The position numbers and the translations under genes were made by a program. From Spirochaetota bacterium (GTDB taxonomy: Bacteria; Spirochaetota; GWE2-31-10; JAFGQB01), in NCBI GenBank assembly GCA_016935915.1, contig JAFGQB010000135.1:1-59884 (forward strand): a stretch of 59,884 nt of DNA, read 5' to 3'. Shown piece after piece: positions 41,615 to 50,192 of the stretch. The notes below the pieces were generated by a model. That model worked only from the letters and a program-made list of their open reading frames with translations, was not told the origin of the DNA and did not search any database. Every line of letters starts with the position of its first letter. Position 1 is the stretch's first letter.

Positions 41615-42025
41615 TTGCCTTGCTATTCTATCAACTAATATTTTACAGTTGTTATGATCCATTTTAACATTAACTGATAATAAGTATTTTTGTGTATCAT
41701 TGATTATTTCTTCTTTTTTACTAATTTCAAACCTTTTAACAATAAAACTTAGTTTTGATACATATTTAGTCATGATGTCAACTTCACTTTGTAATGTTGA
41801 TTTTTTTAAACCATTTGATAAAATGCTACTATGATTTGTCCACTCAATTCCCCATTGAATCCTGTTACTTTTAATCTCAGAAAACATCTTATCCCAAGTT
41901 TTATTAAACCTGTCTACAAAATTTGAATCTTTGGAATTGCCTGCTTTGTTAAACAAAGATTCTAAAACTTCCCAACATTCTTTCCCATTTGCCATAATTT
42001 CTTTCTTAGTTAACTTATTATTCAT
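41603..42025 (-). CDS. unknown protein, shorter paralogue of 40500-41444
   Basis: 140 residues, helical. It shares the SSIL-GLKKS block and the QKYLL..LGN C-terminus with the larger gene. No known function. Driven by P4 (42066-42094). Confidence 0.5.
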   Translation of the reverse strand: MNNKLTKKEIMANGKECWEVLESLFNKAGNSKDSNFVDRFNKTWDKMFSEIKSNRIQWGIEWTNHSSILSNGLKKSTLQSEVDIMTKYVSKLSFIVKRFEISKKEEIINDTQKYLLSVNVKMDHNNCKILVDRIARQLGN

Positions 42026-42065
42026 TGTTAATTCCTCCTAAAAATTTAATTTACTTACTATATAC

Positions 42066-42094
42066 ATTATACTACATTGCATGTATTTTGTAAA
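42066..42094 (-). promoter_or_regulatory. promoter P4
   Basis: TTTACA (42089-42094), 17 nt, TATAAT (42066-42071). The spacer contains TTGCATGTAT inverted (ATACATGCAA on the minus strand). Confidence 0.75.
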
Positions 42095-42187
42095 GAGGAG
42101 TTGTCCATTTAATATCCAATAATTTACATATAACAATATTAAGTCCATGAATCCAACATTATACAAGCGTTCCAGAGAATAAAAAAA

Positions 42188-42210
42188 ACAGGTGAATTTT
42201 TTTCACCTGT
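42188..42210 (-). terminator. terminator of the gene at 42226
   Basis: ACAGGTGAA / TTCACCTGT with a 5-nt loop, followed by a long T run on the minus strand. It lies 15 nt after the stop of the gene at 42226-42864. Confidence 0.85.
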
Positions 42211-42225
42211 AATATTAAGTCTATG

Positions 42226-42864
42226 TTACAAACTCAAATATAATTTAATATATTTAAAATAATGGCATGCAATTTCAACATAATATTTATTATCTTCATC
42301 ACATGAAATTGTTAAATTATGAAAATTTAATTTCCCTTTATCACTTGAACAAATTCTCCATCCAGCTGGTTCTTGAACTAGATCTCGACACAATTCTTTT
42401 TTATTAAGAATTACACCTTTATTATAGCCACATTCCTCATCGTCAAAATAATCATCAGTTGTCTGTCTTTTGATTACTGCTTTTTCAATTTGACCATTAA
42501 GTAACATTTTCTTTAGATCATTTAAAGTAAATTTAGTCTTTTCTATATTTACTTTTTTCGGTGTTATAAAGGGATTGAATACATATTTTGAATCAAAATT
42601 TCTATAAATTTTCTCGTACTCAGTCTCAAATAAATTTGGGTTAATTAATATTTCTTCAATATCTGGTCTTTCTGATACTTCAATTATTCCCATAATAATA
42701 ACAGTTCTACATTGACAGCCCCTTTTCATTGCTGCGTGTATATCGGTTATGTGAATACTATCTCGGTATCTCCTGTATGCAACATCTATATTTTTAATAT
42801 AAATAGTGCAAATATCTTTCTTAAAAAGTTCTTCATTATCTTTGATTTTTTCAATAATTAACAT
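42226..42864 (-). CDS. unknown protein, first gene of the promoter P5 unit
   Basis: 212 residues, mixed alpha/beta. It has Cys-containing RGCQCRTVIIMGIIEVSE (about 48-66) and ends in a basic YVEIACHYFKYIKLYLSL. It has the conserved leader with GGAGG. No family recognised. Confidence 0.5.
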   Translation of the reverse strand: MLIIEKIKDNEELFKKDICTIYIKNIDVAYRRYRDSIHITDIHAAMKRGCQCRTVIIMGIIEVSERPDIEEILINPNLFETEYEKIYRNFDSKYVFNPFITPKKVNIEKTKFTLNDLKKMLLNGQIEKAVIKRQTTDDYFDDEECGYNKGVILNKKELCRDLVQEPAGWRICSSDKGKLNFHNLTISCDEDNKYYVEIACHYFKYIKLYLSL

Positions 42865-42903
42865 TGTTATCCTCCTAAAATTTTAATTTATTTTGTTTAT
42901 TCC

Positions 42904-42932
42904 ATTATATTACATTGCATGTATTTTGTAAA
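42904..42932 (-). promoter_or_regulatory. promoter P5
   Basis: TTTACA (42927-42932), 17 nt, TATAAT (42904-42909). The inverted ATACATGCAA element lies in the spacer, as in P4 and P6. Confidence 0.75.
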
Positions 42933-43007
42933 TATAACAAAAAACTAAAAAAATAATATTTAAAAAGGTTTTAAATATTATAAAATAAAAAATAAAAAGA
43001 AGGTGAC

Positions 43008-43841
43008 ATGATACAAGGATTAGGATTAGGATTAAATAAAGATAATTTTCTAAAAAAATACCCACTAGATTTAATTACTGGAGCTGTCAATTCATTAGTC
43101 CTCGGATTTTCATTTTATAAGCTAACAAATAAATACAATGGATATTGTATTCAAGTTACAAGGGATTCAGATTTACAAACAATGGACATTGGATTTGTAG
43201 ATGGATATATTGATATTACAAGTATTGAAACTTTTTGTACTGGTACAACAGGAAGAATAAGTATTTTTTATAATCAATCTCAATTTACAGGAATAAAAAA
43301 TGCAATTCAGGTAACATTAAATAATATGCCAATTATTTATCAAGCTGGAACATTTATAAATACTGGAATTAAATTTATTTCAGCTAATAATTCCAGAATG
43401 ACAATTGATGATTATCCAGCAATCGACATTAAATCTCCTGAATTATCAATCTATCTAAATTATTATCCAATAAATTCAACAGGTTACATATTTGGAAAAT
43501 TTTTAGATCCCTTAACATTAATGCAATATGCAGCAACGAGCGAAACCAATTTTATTTATACTTTTTTATATGATTGGACGGTTAGGACTTTAGCAGATCA
43601 GAATTCAACAGTAAATAAATATCTATTCAATTGGATTAATAAAAATGCGAACGGATTAAGAATAATTAACCAGATTGGAAATATAGATACAACATTATCA
43701 AACGATTTGTTAAATGGCGGAGATTTAACATTAGGATATTGTTTTGGTGATCCTACATTTCTTTTTAATGGAGATTTAAAAACATTTTTAATCTTTAATA
43801 GTAATCAATACAATAATTATTCAAATTTATCAAACTTATAA
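43008..43841 (+). CDS. virion adhesin-like protein with arabinofuranosidase-like beta domain
   Basis: 277 residues. The N-terminal MIQGLGLGLNKDN tag matches that of the minus-strand gene at 13301 (MQGLGLGINKKK). After it, LITGAVNSLVLGFSFYKLTN, YNGYCIQVTRDSDLQTMDIG, TFCTGTTGRISIFYNQSQF and so on match the arabinofuranosidase-like module common in phage fibres and decoration proteins (pattern: G-A, A-Y-S-L-R, D-x-D-IGF, YDQS). No catalytic role is implied. It stands alone on the plus strand next to the origin region; a mobile virion-surface moron. Confidence 0.6.
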   Translation: MIQGLGLGLNKDNFLKKYPLDLITGAVNSLVLGFSFYKLTNKYNGYCIQVTRDSDLQTMDIGFVDGYIDITSIETFCTGTTGRISIFYNQSQFTGIKNAIQVTLNNMPIIYQAGTFINTGIKFISANNSRMTIDDYPAIDIKSPELSIYLNYYPINSTGYIFGKFLDPLTLMQYAATSETNFIYTFLYDWTVRTLADQNSTVNKYLFNWINKNANGLRIINQIGNIDTTLSNDLLNGGDLTLGYCFGDPTFLFNGDLKTFLIFNSNQYNNYSNLSNL

Positions 43842-43842
43842 T

Positions 43843-43885
43843 TTTTTTAGTGGTACTTAAATAGCACCTGAGTACCACCAAAAAA
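43843..43885. terminator. bidirectional terminator after the adhesin-like gene
   Basis: GTGGTACT / AGTACCAC, 8-bp stem, inside flanking T6 and A6 tracts. It would stop both plus-strand transcripts from the adhesin gene and minus-strand read-through. Confidence 0.75.
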
Positions 43886-44417
43886 TTTTAAAAAAAATAC
43901 TCGGTAGCACCTAGGTAGCACCTAGGTAGCACTAATTTTAAAATTGTGACTTTTTGAAACTTTTTAAATATTAACATATGTATATATTTTCATAATATTA
44001 TTTAGAAAATTATATTAACAAGTATATTCGTTTGTAACCAGTTACTTTTTTTAAAAAAACCGCGTAACAATTGGTATTACTGCGTTATAATACATTTGTT
44101 ACCTGTTACCTATTTTTTAGTATATACACTTATATATAAACATAAATATAAATATATATACTCTTATATATATTTATATTTATAAGTAACAATATATATA
44201 TAAGAGTATATAATATAGTAATAGCTTAAAAAACTATGTTACTTTTTTTGTGACCAACTGTAGCAAAAACCATGTTATTAGTTACAAAAAATTATTTTTT
44301 GTTGATATTAGTGTATTATAGATGATTATAAAAAAAAGTAACTATAAAAAAATAATACGATATCGAAATTTCTTTCAAAAACACGCATATAATTGATTTT
44401 AAATTTGGAGGTATAAT
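43886..44417. other. candidate replication origin / regulatory region
   Basis: A ~530-bp gene-free stretch. It holds three tandem 11-bp iterons (43903-43934) and at least eight GTAAC/GTTAC pentamers between 44034 and 44342. There is also a 17-bp inverted repeat (44157-44173 with 44194-44210; arms TATACTCTTATATATAT) in a very AT-rich unwinding-type tract. It lies directly upstream of the replication operon. Confidence 0.55.
43903..43934. repeat. three tandem 11-bp iterons
   Basis: GGTAGCACCTA repeated twice, then GGTAGCACTA. An additional TAGCACCT lies at 43862-43869. The 11-bp period is close to one helical turn, as in iteron origins and phased operator arrays. Confidence 0.85.
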
Positions 44418-44522
44418 ATGCTATCTTTTTTATTTGAAATGTCTTACGGCATAAATCTGTTCGAAATTTTAGTATGTGAAGTATTTTTTTTAATTGATAA
44501 AAAATATATTGTGTTTTTATAG
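44418..44522 (+). CDS. small hydrophobic protein in the replication region
   Basis: 34 residues (MLSFLFEMSYGINLFEILVC then FFLIDKKYIVFL), preceded by GGAGG 6 nt before ATG. Hydrophobic, possibly a membrane peptide or a leader peptide. Position just before the RHH gene. No match known to me. Confidence 0.4.
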   Translation: MLSFLFEMSYGINLFEILVCEVFFLIDKKYIVFL

Positions 44523-44568
44523 ATATATATATATAATATTTGTACTTTAATTAATAGGAGGTAATATT

Positions 44569-44733
44569 GTGAGAGTATTAAAAAGTATTTTGATGGATTC
44601 AGATCTAGCATTAAAAATTGATAACTACGCAAAAGAAATGAAGTTAAAAAGTAAATCAAAATTTATTGAAAATTGTGTTATTGATTTTTTTAAAAAACTT
44701 GAGCAGCAACAAAAAATAAAACAAAGTAGGTGA
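44569..44733 (+). CDS. small ribbon-helix-helix protein
   Basis: 54 residues from a GTG start with AGGAGG 6 nt upstream. RVLKSILMDSDLALKIDNYA and MKLKSKSKFIENCVIDFFKK have the strand-helix-helix rhythm of CopG/Arc-type regulators. First real gene of the plus-strand replication operon; it may bind the GTAAC-type repeats or the iterons. The stop lies 4 nt before the DUF927 gene. Confidence 0.65.
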   Translation: MRVLKSILMDSDLALKIDNYAKEMKLKSKSKFIENCVIDFFKKLEQQQKIKQSR

Positions 44734-44737
44734 TAAC

Positions 44738-46546
44738 ATGGATAAAAACAAAAACATGGATAACACCTATGAAGAATTTATTTTTAAGGAAAATAAATTA
44801 AACTTAACTATATCTAAAACCTCAATTATAAGTTATATAGATATTTCACTTAGAGGACAATTTGATGAAATATCGCAAGCTGTGTACAATAAATATAATA
44901 TTCAGCTCGTGATCTATGAAACGTTTAAAGGCCTTATAATTCCAAAGCAATTCAGATTTACAAGTAATGGCATAGAAACCATTAGAGTTATCAATGATGA
45001 CAAAAGAGAACAAATTACAATTAGTAATAAATGGATATATGTTGAATCTAAAGTATATAGTAAATATCATGGAATATATCAATATGAAGTTACCGCATAT
45101 GATCCAATAACAAAAAAATATCAGCGTAGTTTATGCATAGCATCAACACTAGGCAGATATTATCAATGTATAAATTTTTGCATGGATAATTTAAACATTG
45201 TTACAAATGAAAACTATAAAAAAGAACTTATTGACTATTTTAATAAATTTTTATTAATGAATAATACAACAATAAAGAAAAAAGAAACACTTCCAAGATT
45301 GGGCTGGAATGATAACTGCACAGAATTTTTGCCATATTCAGAAAATATGGCTTTTGATTTCACTAATGATAAAAGTAGATATTTAAAAGGAATATTTGAT
45401 TCATTCAAGAAGAAAGGAAGCAAAACAAAATACCTTGAAAAAATAAAAGAATTTACTACAGATAATTCAGATGCAGAATTTATAATTGGATGTAGTTTCG
45501 CTGCACCATTATTAAAACCATTATCGTTAAGAAGTTATGCGTTAAATTTTTATGGCGATTCAGGAAGTTACAAGTCTTTAGCTTGTAAACTCGCGATGTC
45601 AATCTGGGGAAATCCTGATAAATTATATTCAGCTGGGAATCATACTTCAAATGTAATTATTGAAAAACTTGCAAAGTTTCACAATTTACCTTTTTACATA
45701 GATGAAATAACCGAAAATTCACTTGATATTTATCAAACTGGTAACGAATCAGGAAGGCATAGATTAACACAACAGGGAGAAATAAAAGAAGCTATAAGTT
45801 GGAGAACCGTTTTATTCTCTACCTCTGAAATATCGATGGATTCTGAAAATAAAAAACATGGCGAAATAAATAGATTTTTATCATTTAAAGTAAACTGTGT
45901 CCCTTCTTTTGTTAATAATAAAGATGAATACGCAAGGGAATTATATTCTTTTATTAGTAATAATTATGGATTATTAGGCAATGATTTTATAAATTATGTA
46001 ATAATTCATAAAATCAAAATTAACGATCTTTATAAAGAAATTTATAAAAGAATATATAATTCTAATATAAATAATCAACACTTATCAATGATTGCGTGTG
46101 GGTATCTAGGATTATATCTTTATAGATATATTTTCCTCAACATTGATGATCTTGAATATGTTATAAATAGAGATAAAAAAATAATACCAAAAATTAAAAG
46201 TATCCAAGAACTAGACCCAATAAGAAAAATGTATAGAACAATAGTTGAGTTTTATGAAATAAATAAAAGTGCTTTTATGGTAAATGGAATACCTCAAAAA
46301 ACTAATTATTGTTACGGGATGATCAAAGATAATAAAGTATTTTATTATCTAGGTCCTTTAAAAAAATATCTATCTGATAATGGGTTTAACTGGAATGAAA
46401 AACGATTATTAATAGAAAGTAACTTAATTGAGTATAAAAACTACAGAATAAATAATGAAGTTGGTAAAAGAATTATCATTGACTTAAATTCTGATTTTAA
46501 TTATGAAGAAATAGAACGGGAGGGAATCGAAGACGATGAATCTTAG
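44738..46546 (+). CDS. DUF927 replicative ATPase/primase-helicase
   Basis: 602 residues. The ATPase core shows a Walker A variant FYGDSGSYKSLACKLA (about 272-287) and a Walker B LPFYIDEIT (about 319-327), with the DUF927 features RHRLTQQGEIKEAISWRTVL and GEINRFLSF. Such proteins act as helicase-primase in phages and plasmids. It overlaps the next gene by 11 nt, so replication genes are coupled. Confidence 0.75.
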   Translation: MDKNKNMDNTYEEFIFKENKLNLTISKTSIISYIDISLRGQFDEISQAVYNKYNIQLVIYETFKGLIIPKQFRFTSNGIETIRVINDDKREQITISNKWIYVESKVYSKYHGIYQYEVTAYDPITKKYQRSLCIASTLGRYYQCINFCMDNLNIVTNENYKKELIDYFNKFLLMNNTTIKKKETLPRLGWNDNCTEFLPYSENMAFDFTNDKSRYLKGIFDSFKKKGSKTKYLEKIKEFTTDNSDAEFIIGCSFAAPLLKPLSLRSYALNFYGDSGSYKSLACKLAMSIWGNPDKLYSAGNHTSNVIIEKLAKFHNLPFYIDEITENSLDIYQTGNESGRHRLTQQGEIKEAISWRTVLFSTSEISMDSENKKHGEINRFLSFKVNCVPSFVNNKDEYARELYSFISNNYGLLGNDFINYVIIHKIKINDLYKEIYKRIYNSNINNQHLSMIACGYLGLYLYRYIFLNIDDLEYVINRDKKIIPKIKSIQELDPIRKMYRTIVEFYEINKSAFMVNGIPQKTNYCYGMIKDNKVFYYLGPLKKYLSDNGFNWNEKRLLIESNLIEYKNYRINNEVGKRIIIDLNSDFNYEEIEREGIEDDES

Positions 46547-47990
46547 ACCATATCAAGTAAATTTAATAAATGAGATTAGAAAAAATATTAAATTTAATTC
46601 AATCTGTGTTCAATCACCTTGCGGATCTGGTAAATCAGTTATTCAGGGAATGATCGCTAAAAATGCAACCATGAAGAAAAACAGAGTATTATTTTTAGTT
46701 CACCGAAAAGAACTTTGCAACCAGATAGAACAAACATTTATATTATGCAATGTTGATTTTCATTACTGCAGCGTTAAAATGGTTCAGACTGTATGCAGAA
46801 ATGTCGAAAAAGAGCCAGAGCCTAATATTATTATAACCGATGAAAATCATCACTGTTTAGCAATGAGTTATATTAAAATTTACCAGGCATTTCCCAATGC
46901 GATAAAATTAGGTTTTACTGCTACTCCCATTAGGTTAGGTGGGAAAGGTCTAGGATCTATGTACAAAGTATTAATAAAAGGTCCAGATATTGATTGGTTA
47001 ATACAAAATAAATACTTAGCACCCTTTAAATTATTTTCGAAACAAATAGTAAATACCGATGATCTACATATCGAAAATGGGGATTATAAAAAAGATGAAG
47101 TAAATGAATTAATGGAGAAAACTTTTATTTATGGCCAAACAATAAAAAACTATACTGAACTAGCAAAGGGTAAAAAAACTATTGTTTACTGTTCGAGCAT
47201 CAAATCATCTATTGATACAGTAGAAGAATTTAATAATAATGGATTTACAGCAGCCCACTTAGATGCAAAAACACATAAAAAAGAAAGGAAAGAAATTGTT
47301 AATAAATTCAGAAATAATGAAATACAAATTCTAAGTAATGTTGATTTATTTGGGGAAGGTTTTGATGTTCCCGACTGTGAGTGCGTAATCTTATTAAGAC
47401 CGACAAAATCATTATCTTTATATATTCAACAATCAATGAGGTCTATGAGATATAAAGAGAATAAAACAGCTATAATAATTGATCATGTAGGCAATTGCTT
47501 CGAACATGGTCTTCCTAACCATAAACATCAATGGACATTAAAAGACTGGCCTAAGAGAAAAAAAGCTGAAAAGGAAGAAAAAATAAAACAATGTCCAGAA
47601 TGTTTTGCCGTTTTTGAGCCTGGAATAAATACTTGTCCTTATTGTGGTTACGAATTTACAGTAAAAAAGAAGCCTGAAAAAAAGGTTAAGGATATCATAC
47701 TTGAAGAAATAACACAGACCGACATATTAAAAATGAAACCTTATTCGTACTATAAAAAGATAACCACATTAAAAGAATTAATTGCATTTTCAGAGGTGAA
47801 AAATTATAAAGCTGGTTTTCTAATTTATAAACTAGATGAATTAAAAGATCAATTAGAAATAACATTTGATGATCTGGTTTATATTCAGAAAAAATATAAA
47901 TATAAATTCGCATGGGTTATTCATAGAGCTAGGACATATAAAGTTTCTATTCCAGAAAAATATAATAACTATGAAAGGCATATATCATAA
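46536..47990 (+). CDS. DEAD/DEAH-like SF2 helicase with zinc ribbon
   Basis: 484 residues. VQSPCGSGKSVIQGM (Walker A), IITDENHHCL (DENH in place of DEAH/DEAD), LGFTATPIRL (SAT-like), IVYCSSIKSSIDTVEEF, FGEGFDVPDCECVILLRPTK and QQSMRSMRYKENKTA (motif VI) trace a full SF2 helicase. A C-terminal zinc ribbon, KQCPECFAVFEPGINTCPYC, follows at about 350-370. Type III/UvrB-like helicases near DUF927 and VRR-NUC are common in such phages. Confidence 0.85.
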   Translation: MNLRPYQVNLINEIRKNIKFNSICVQSPCGSGKSVIQGMIAKNATMKKNRVLFLVHRKELCNQIEQTFILCNVDFHYCSVKMVQTVCRNVEKEPEPNIIITDENHHCLAMSYIKIYQAFPNAIKLGFTATPIRLGGKGLGSMYKVLIKGPDIDWLIQNKYLAPFKLFSKQIVNTDDLHIENGDYKKDEVNELMEKTFIYGQTIKNYTELAKGKKTIVYCSSIKSSIDTVEEFNNNGFTAAHLDAKTHKKERKEIVNKFRNNEIQILSNVDLFGEGFDVPDCECVILLRPTKSLSLYIQQSMRSMRYKENKTAIIIDHVGNCFEHGLPNHKHQWTLKDWPKRKKAEKEEKIKQCPECFAVFEPGINTCPYCGYEFTVKKKPEKKVKDIILEEITQTDILKMKPYSYYKKITTLKELIAFSEVKNYKAGFLIYKLDELKDQLEITFDDLVYIQKKYKYKFAWVIHRARTYKVSIPEKYNNYERHIS

Positions 47991-48298
47991 TGACCGAACA
48001 TAATTTTCAAAACTATGTACGAAAAGAATTATCAAAACTTGGATACATTACATTTAGATGTAATGTGGGAAAAATTAGAACTATTGATAATAGATGGTTT
48101 GATACGGGATTACCGAAAGGATTTTCTGATTTAATAGCTCTGAAAAACGGAAAACTATTCTTCATAGAAACAAAAGCACCAAAAGGGAAACCCTCTACAG
48201 ATCAGATTAATTTTATCAATCAAATGAAAAAAAATGGTTTTGCTGCTGGCATTGCTTACAATATGAATGATGTATTTGAAATTTTGAAAGGAAGCTAA
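47990..48298 (+). CDS. VRR-NUC domain nuclease
   Basis: 102 residues. RTIDNRWFDTGLPKGFSDLI, LFFIETKAPKGKPSTDQINF and NQMKKNGFAAGIAYNMND are the family blocks, with catalytic GxxD...ExK. A phage Holliday-junction or flap nuclease for replication intermediates. Its start overlaps the helicase stop. Confidence 0.85.
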   Translation: MTEHNFQNYVRKELSKLGYITFRCNVGKIRTIDNRWFDTGLPKGFSDLIALKNGKLFFIETKAPKGKPSTDQINFINQMKKNGFAAGIAYNMNDVFEILKGS

Positions 48299-48302
48299 GA
48301 AC

Positions 48303-48491
48303 ATGGAAAAAGAATTAAATAGATTAACTGTATTACTACAAATGAATACAGAACTAAACATTGTAAATTCAAGGCTTATAGATGTATTAGAGCTAAAGCC
48401 GGATCAACAAAAAAAATATGCTAAAGAAATTAAAGATCTTAAAGATGAGAAAAAGAAATTAGTAAAAATTATTAAAGAATTTAATAAATAA
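48303..48491 (+). CDS. small coiled-coil protein
   Basis: 62 residues, all helix and charged (LTVLLQMNTELNIVNSRLID; KEIKDLKDEKKKLVKIIKEF). No domain recognised. Last gene of the replication operon. Confidence 0.55.
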   Translation: MEKELNRLTVLLQMNTELNIVNSRLIDVLELKPDQQKKYAKEIKDLKDEKKKLVKIIKEFNK

Positions 48492-48492
48492 A

Positions 48493-48519
48493 AAATAGCT
48501 GGTATAATACCAGCTATTT
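48493..48519. terminator. bidirectional terminator of the replication operon
   Basis: Stem AAATAGCTGGTA / TACCAGCTATTT with loop TAA (48505-48507). It ends the plus-strand operon and the minus-strand envelope operon. Confidence 0.85.
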
Positions 48520-48598
48520 AAAAATTTTTTAGATGCATACTCAACAAACATAAGAATATTATTATTATAATAGCTGCATAAAAAATTATTTTCTTCAT
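48518..48598 (-). CDS. 26-residue membrane peptide
   Basis: MKKIIFYAAIIIIIFLCLLS then MHLKNF, one membrane helix after two lysines. Its ATG overlaps the stop of the gene at 48598 (TGATG), supporting translational coupling. Possibly a lipid-associated or small inner-membrane peptide; function unknown. Confidence 0.5.
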   Translation of the reverse strand: MKKIIFYAAIIIIIFLCLLSMHLKNF

Positions 48599-49272
48599 CA
48601 AGCACCACCACCATTAATATATAATGAAAACCATTCTATGGATTCAGCAAATAGATCTTCCATGATAAAACCATTTCCACGATCTTCTTCATCACAATTA
48701 GTAATACATTCAAAAAATCTTTCTTTTGTTGTATATCTCAAGTCTGGATATATTTTTAAACTATTATCCAGTGAATAACTTGCAATAATACAAGGTACTT
48801 TATGCCACATTATTTCACGTCCTATTATTTCTTTCTGGTAATCAATCATATTGAAATTAACAGGATGTTCATTGATATTAAAAAGTAACATTCTGGCTCT
48901 ATTGATTCCCCAATCAAGATCCCTAGCAATAAAACTATAAAAAGGAAAACCATTTCTTAATATTTTTATAGAGTAATTGCCTTCTATGCTTGCCTGATTA
49001 TATTTATATTTATAATAATTATTTGCCTCTATATTATATCCCCATTGGCAGGGATGACCATTGAACTCCATTAAATTTGAATTTGTTGGTGTGAGATTTC
49101 TTACACAGCACCAATAATTATTCTCTCCCCAATGTCCTCCAATAGAATGGACATATCCTTCAATCCTATAGACATCAACTGGTCGATCATTATGCCATGT
49201 ATCCCATCCCATTTTTTCAATATTCAAAATGCTTAGATCTGTCTTATCAGTTATTAATTTGATCTCAGTCAT
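48598..49272 (-). CDS. unknown protein, surface or envelope module
   Basis: 224 residues, Trp/Tyr-rich (MGWDTWHNDRPVDVYRIEGY, HPCQWGYNIEANNYYKYK), with no known domain that I can see. No signal peptide. Followed by a coupled membrane peptide. Its role is unclear. Confidence 0.5.
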   Translation of the reverse strand: MTEIKLITDKTDLSILNIEKMGWDTWHNDRPVDVYRIEGYVHSIGGHWGENNYWCCVRNLTPTNSNLMEFNGHPCQWGYNIEANNYYKYKYNQASIEGNYSIKILRNGFPFYSFIARDLDWGINRARMLLFNINEHPVNFNMIDYQKEIIGREIMWHKVPCIIASYSLDNSLKIYPDLRYTTKERFFECITNCDEEDRGNGFIMEDLFAESIEWFSLYINGGGA

Positions 49273-49285
49273 TTACTTAATCTCC

Positions 49286-49447
49286 TTATCTTAATTTTAA
49301 TCCACAAACATACATTGCCAAGGTCGCTGCAAATATAACTAACTCAGCTGTAAATATATATTTTCTTCTTGAAGTCTTCATCAAACAAAGTACTTCAATT
49401 ATTAATATAATAATATATATAAGATGTTCTTTACCGCTTAATCCCAT
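49286..49447 (-). CDS. two-helix small membrane protein
   Basis: 53 residues: EHLIYIIILIIEVLCLM and IFTAELVIFAATLAMYVCGL, separated by a KTSRRKY loop. Start follows the preceding stop immediately (TAAATG). A small-membrane-protein shape like a holin or immunity peptide. Confidence 0.5.
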   Translation of the reverse strand: MGLSGKEHLIYIIILIIEVLCLMKTSRRKYIFTAELVIFAATLAMYVCGLKLR

Positions 49448-49744
49448 TTAAATATTATTCCTTTCTTCAATCTCAATTATTTTAATACTATAGTTTATTT
49501 CATTTTTATTTTTATTTATAGTTTTTTTTATAGAAAATAAAATTATTGGCTCACAATTAAACTCAGAAATAACTAAATTAATTAATTCTCTTCTTGCTTC
49601 GTTATCCAGGTATTTTTCAATATTATCATTATAATTTATATTTATACTTTGTTGTCTCAATACTGCATAATCATTTTCTTTTAATTTAAATTTTTGTCCA
49701 TTAATTATGAATTTTTTCATTTGTTCAATAAATTTGTTAATCAT
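49448..49744 (-). CDS. unknown small protein of the envelope operon
   Basis: 98 residues, charged alpha/beta (FIEQMKKFIINGQKFKLKEN), no recognised domain. The start overlaps the previous gene's stop; the end is joined to the two-helix membrane protein. Confidence 0.45.
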   Translation of the reverse strand: MINKFIEQMKKFIINGQKFKLKENDYAVLRQQSININYNDNIEKYLDNEARRELINLVISEFNCEPIILFSIKKTINKNKNEINYSIKIIEIEERNNI

Positions 49745-50192
49745 ATTTTTCCCTTTCTATTTTTAAAAATACAATATTCTTGCAATAATTTCTATTAAAT
49801 GATCCTATTAATTTATTTATGTTTTTCTCAGCAACTTTATAATTAGAATCATTAATCTTTTCATAATAAATACGAGTATTATTATTGGTAATTTCTATTT
49901 TTACGGGATAGAAATTATTATCAAATTCATTAAGAAATTTTAAAAGTATCAATCTATCAAAAATTAATGGCTCTCTATTTCTATATTGTTTTGTTAGTAC
50001 TGAGTATATTTTTATTTTTATCATTTTTTTATTACTATACATGTTTAACAAGAATTTAAGATCCTTGTTAAACATGTATACTCCTTCTATATAAATTATA
50101 ATTGCTAAATATCCAAATGCATTATCTTTTAAAATAATATATGCACTCAGCAATCCAGCAAGACAATATATATTAATTAATGCTTTTATCAT
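49737..50192 (-). CDS. membrane protein of the envelope operon
   Basis: About 151 residues from the ATG at 50192, which overlaps the lipoprotein gene's end. Two N-terminal hydrophobic helices (ALINIYCLAGLLSAYIILKD and YLAIIIYIEGVYMF) precede a hydrophilic domain. Possible partner of the lipoprotein. Confidence 0.45.
   Translation of the reverse strand: MIKALINIYCLAGLLSAYIILKDNAFGYLAIIIYIEGVYMFNKDLKFLLNMYSNKKMIKIKIYSVLTKQYRNREPLIFDRLILLKFLNEFDNNFYPVKIEITNNNTRIYYEKINDSNYKVAEKNINKLIGSFNRNYCKNIVFLKIEREKYD

Noticed and set aside
43903-43934. Tandem repeats as a CRISPR array
   Set aside because: Units are 11 bp with no spacers and no cas genes; far better explained as iterons.
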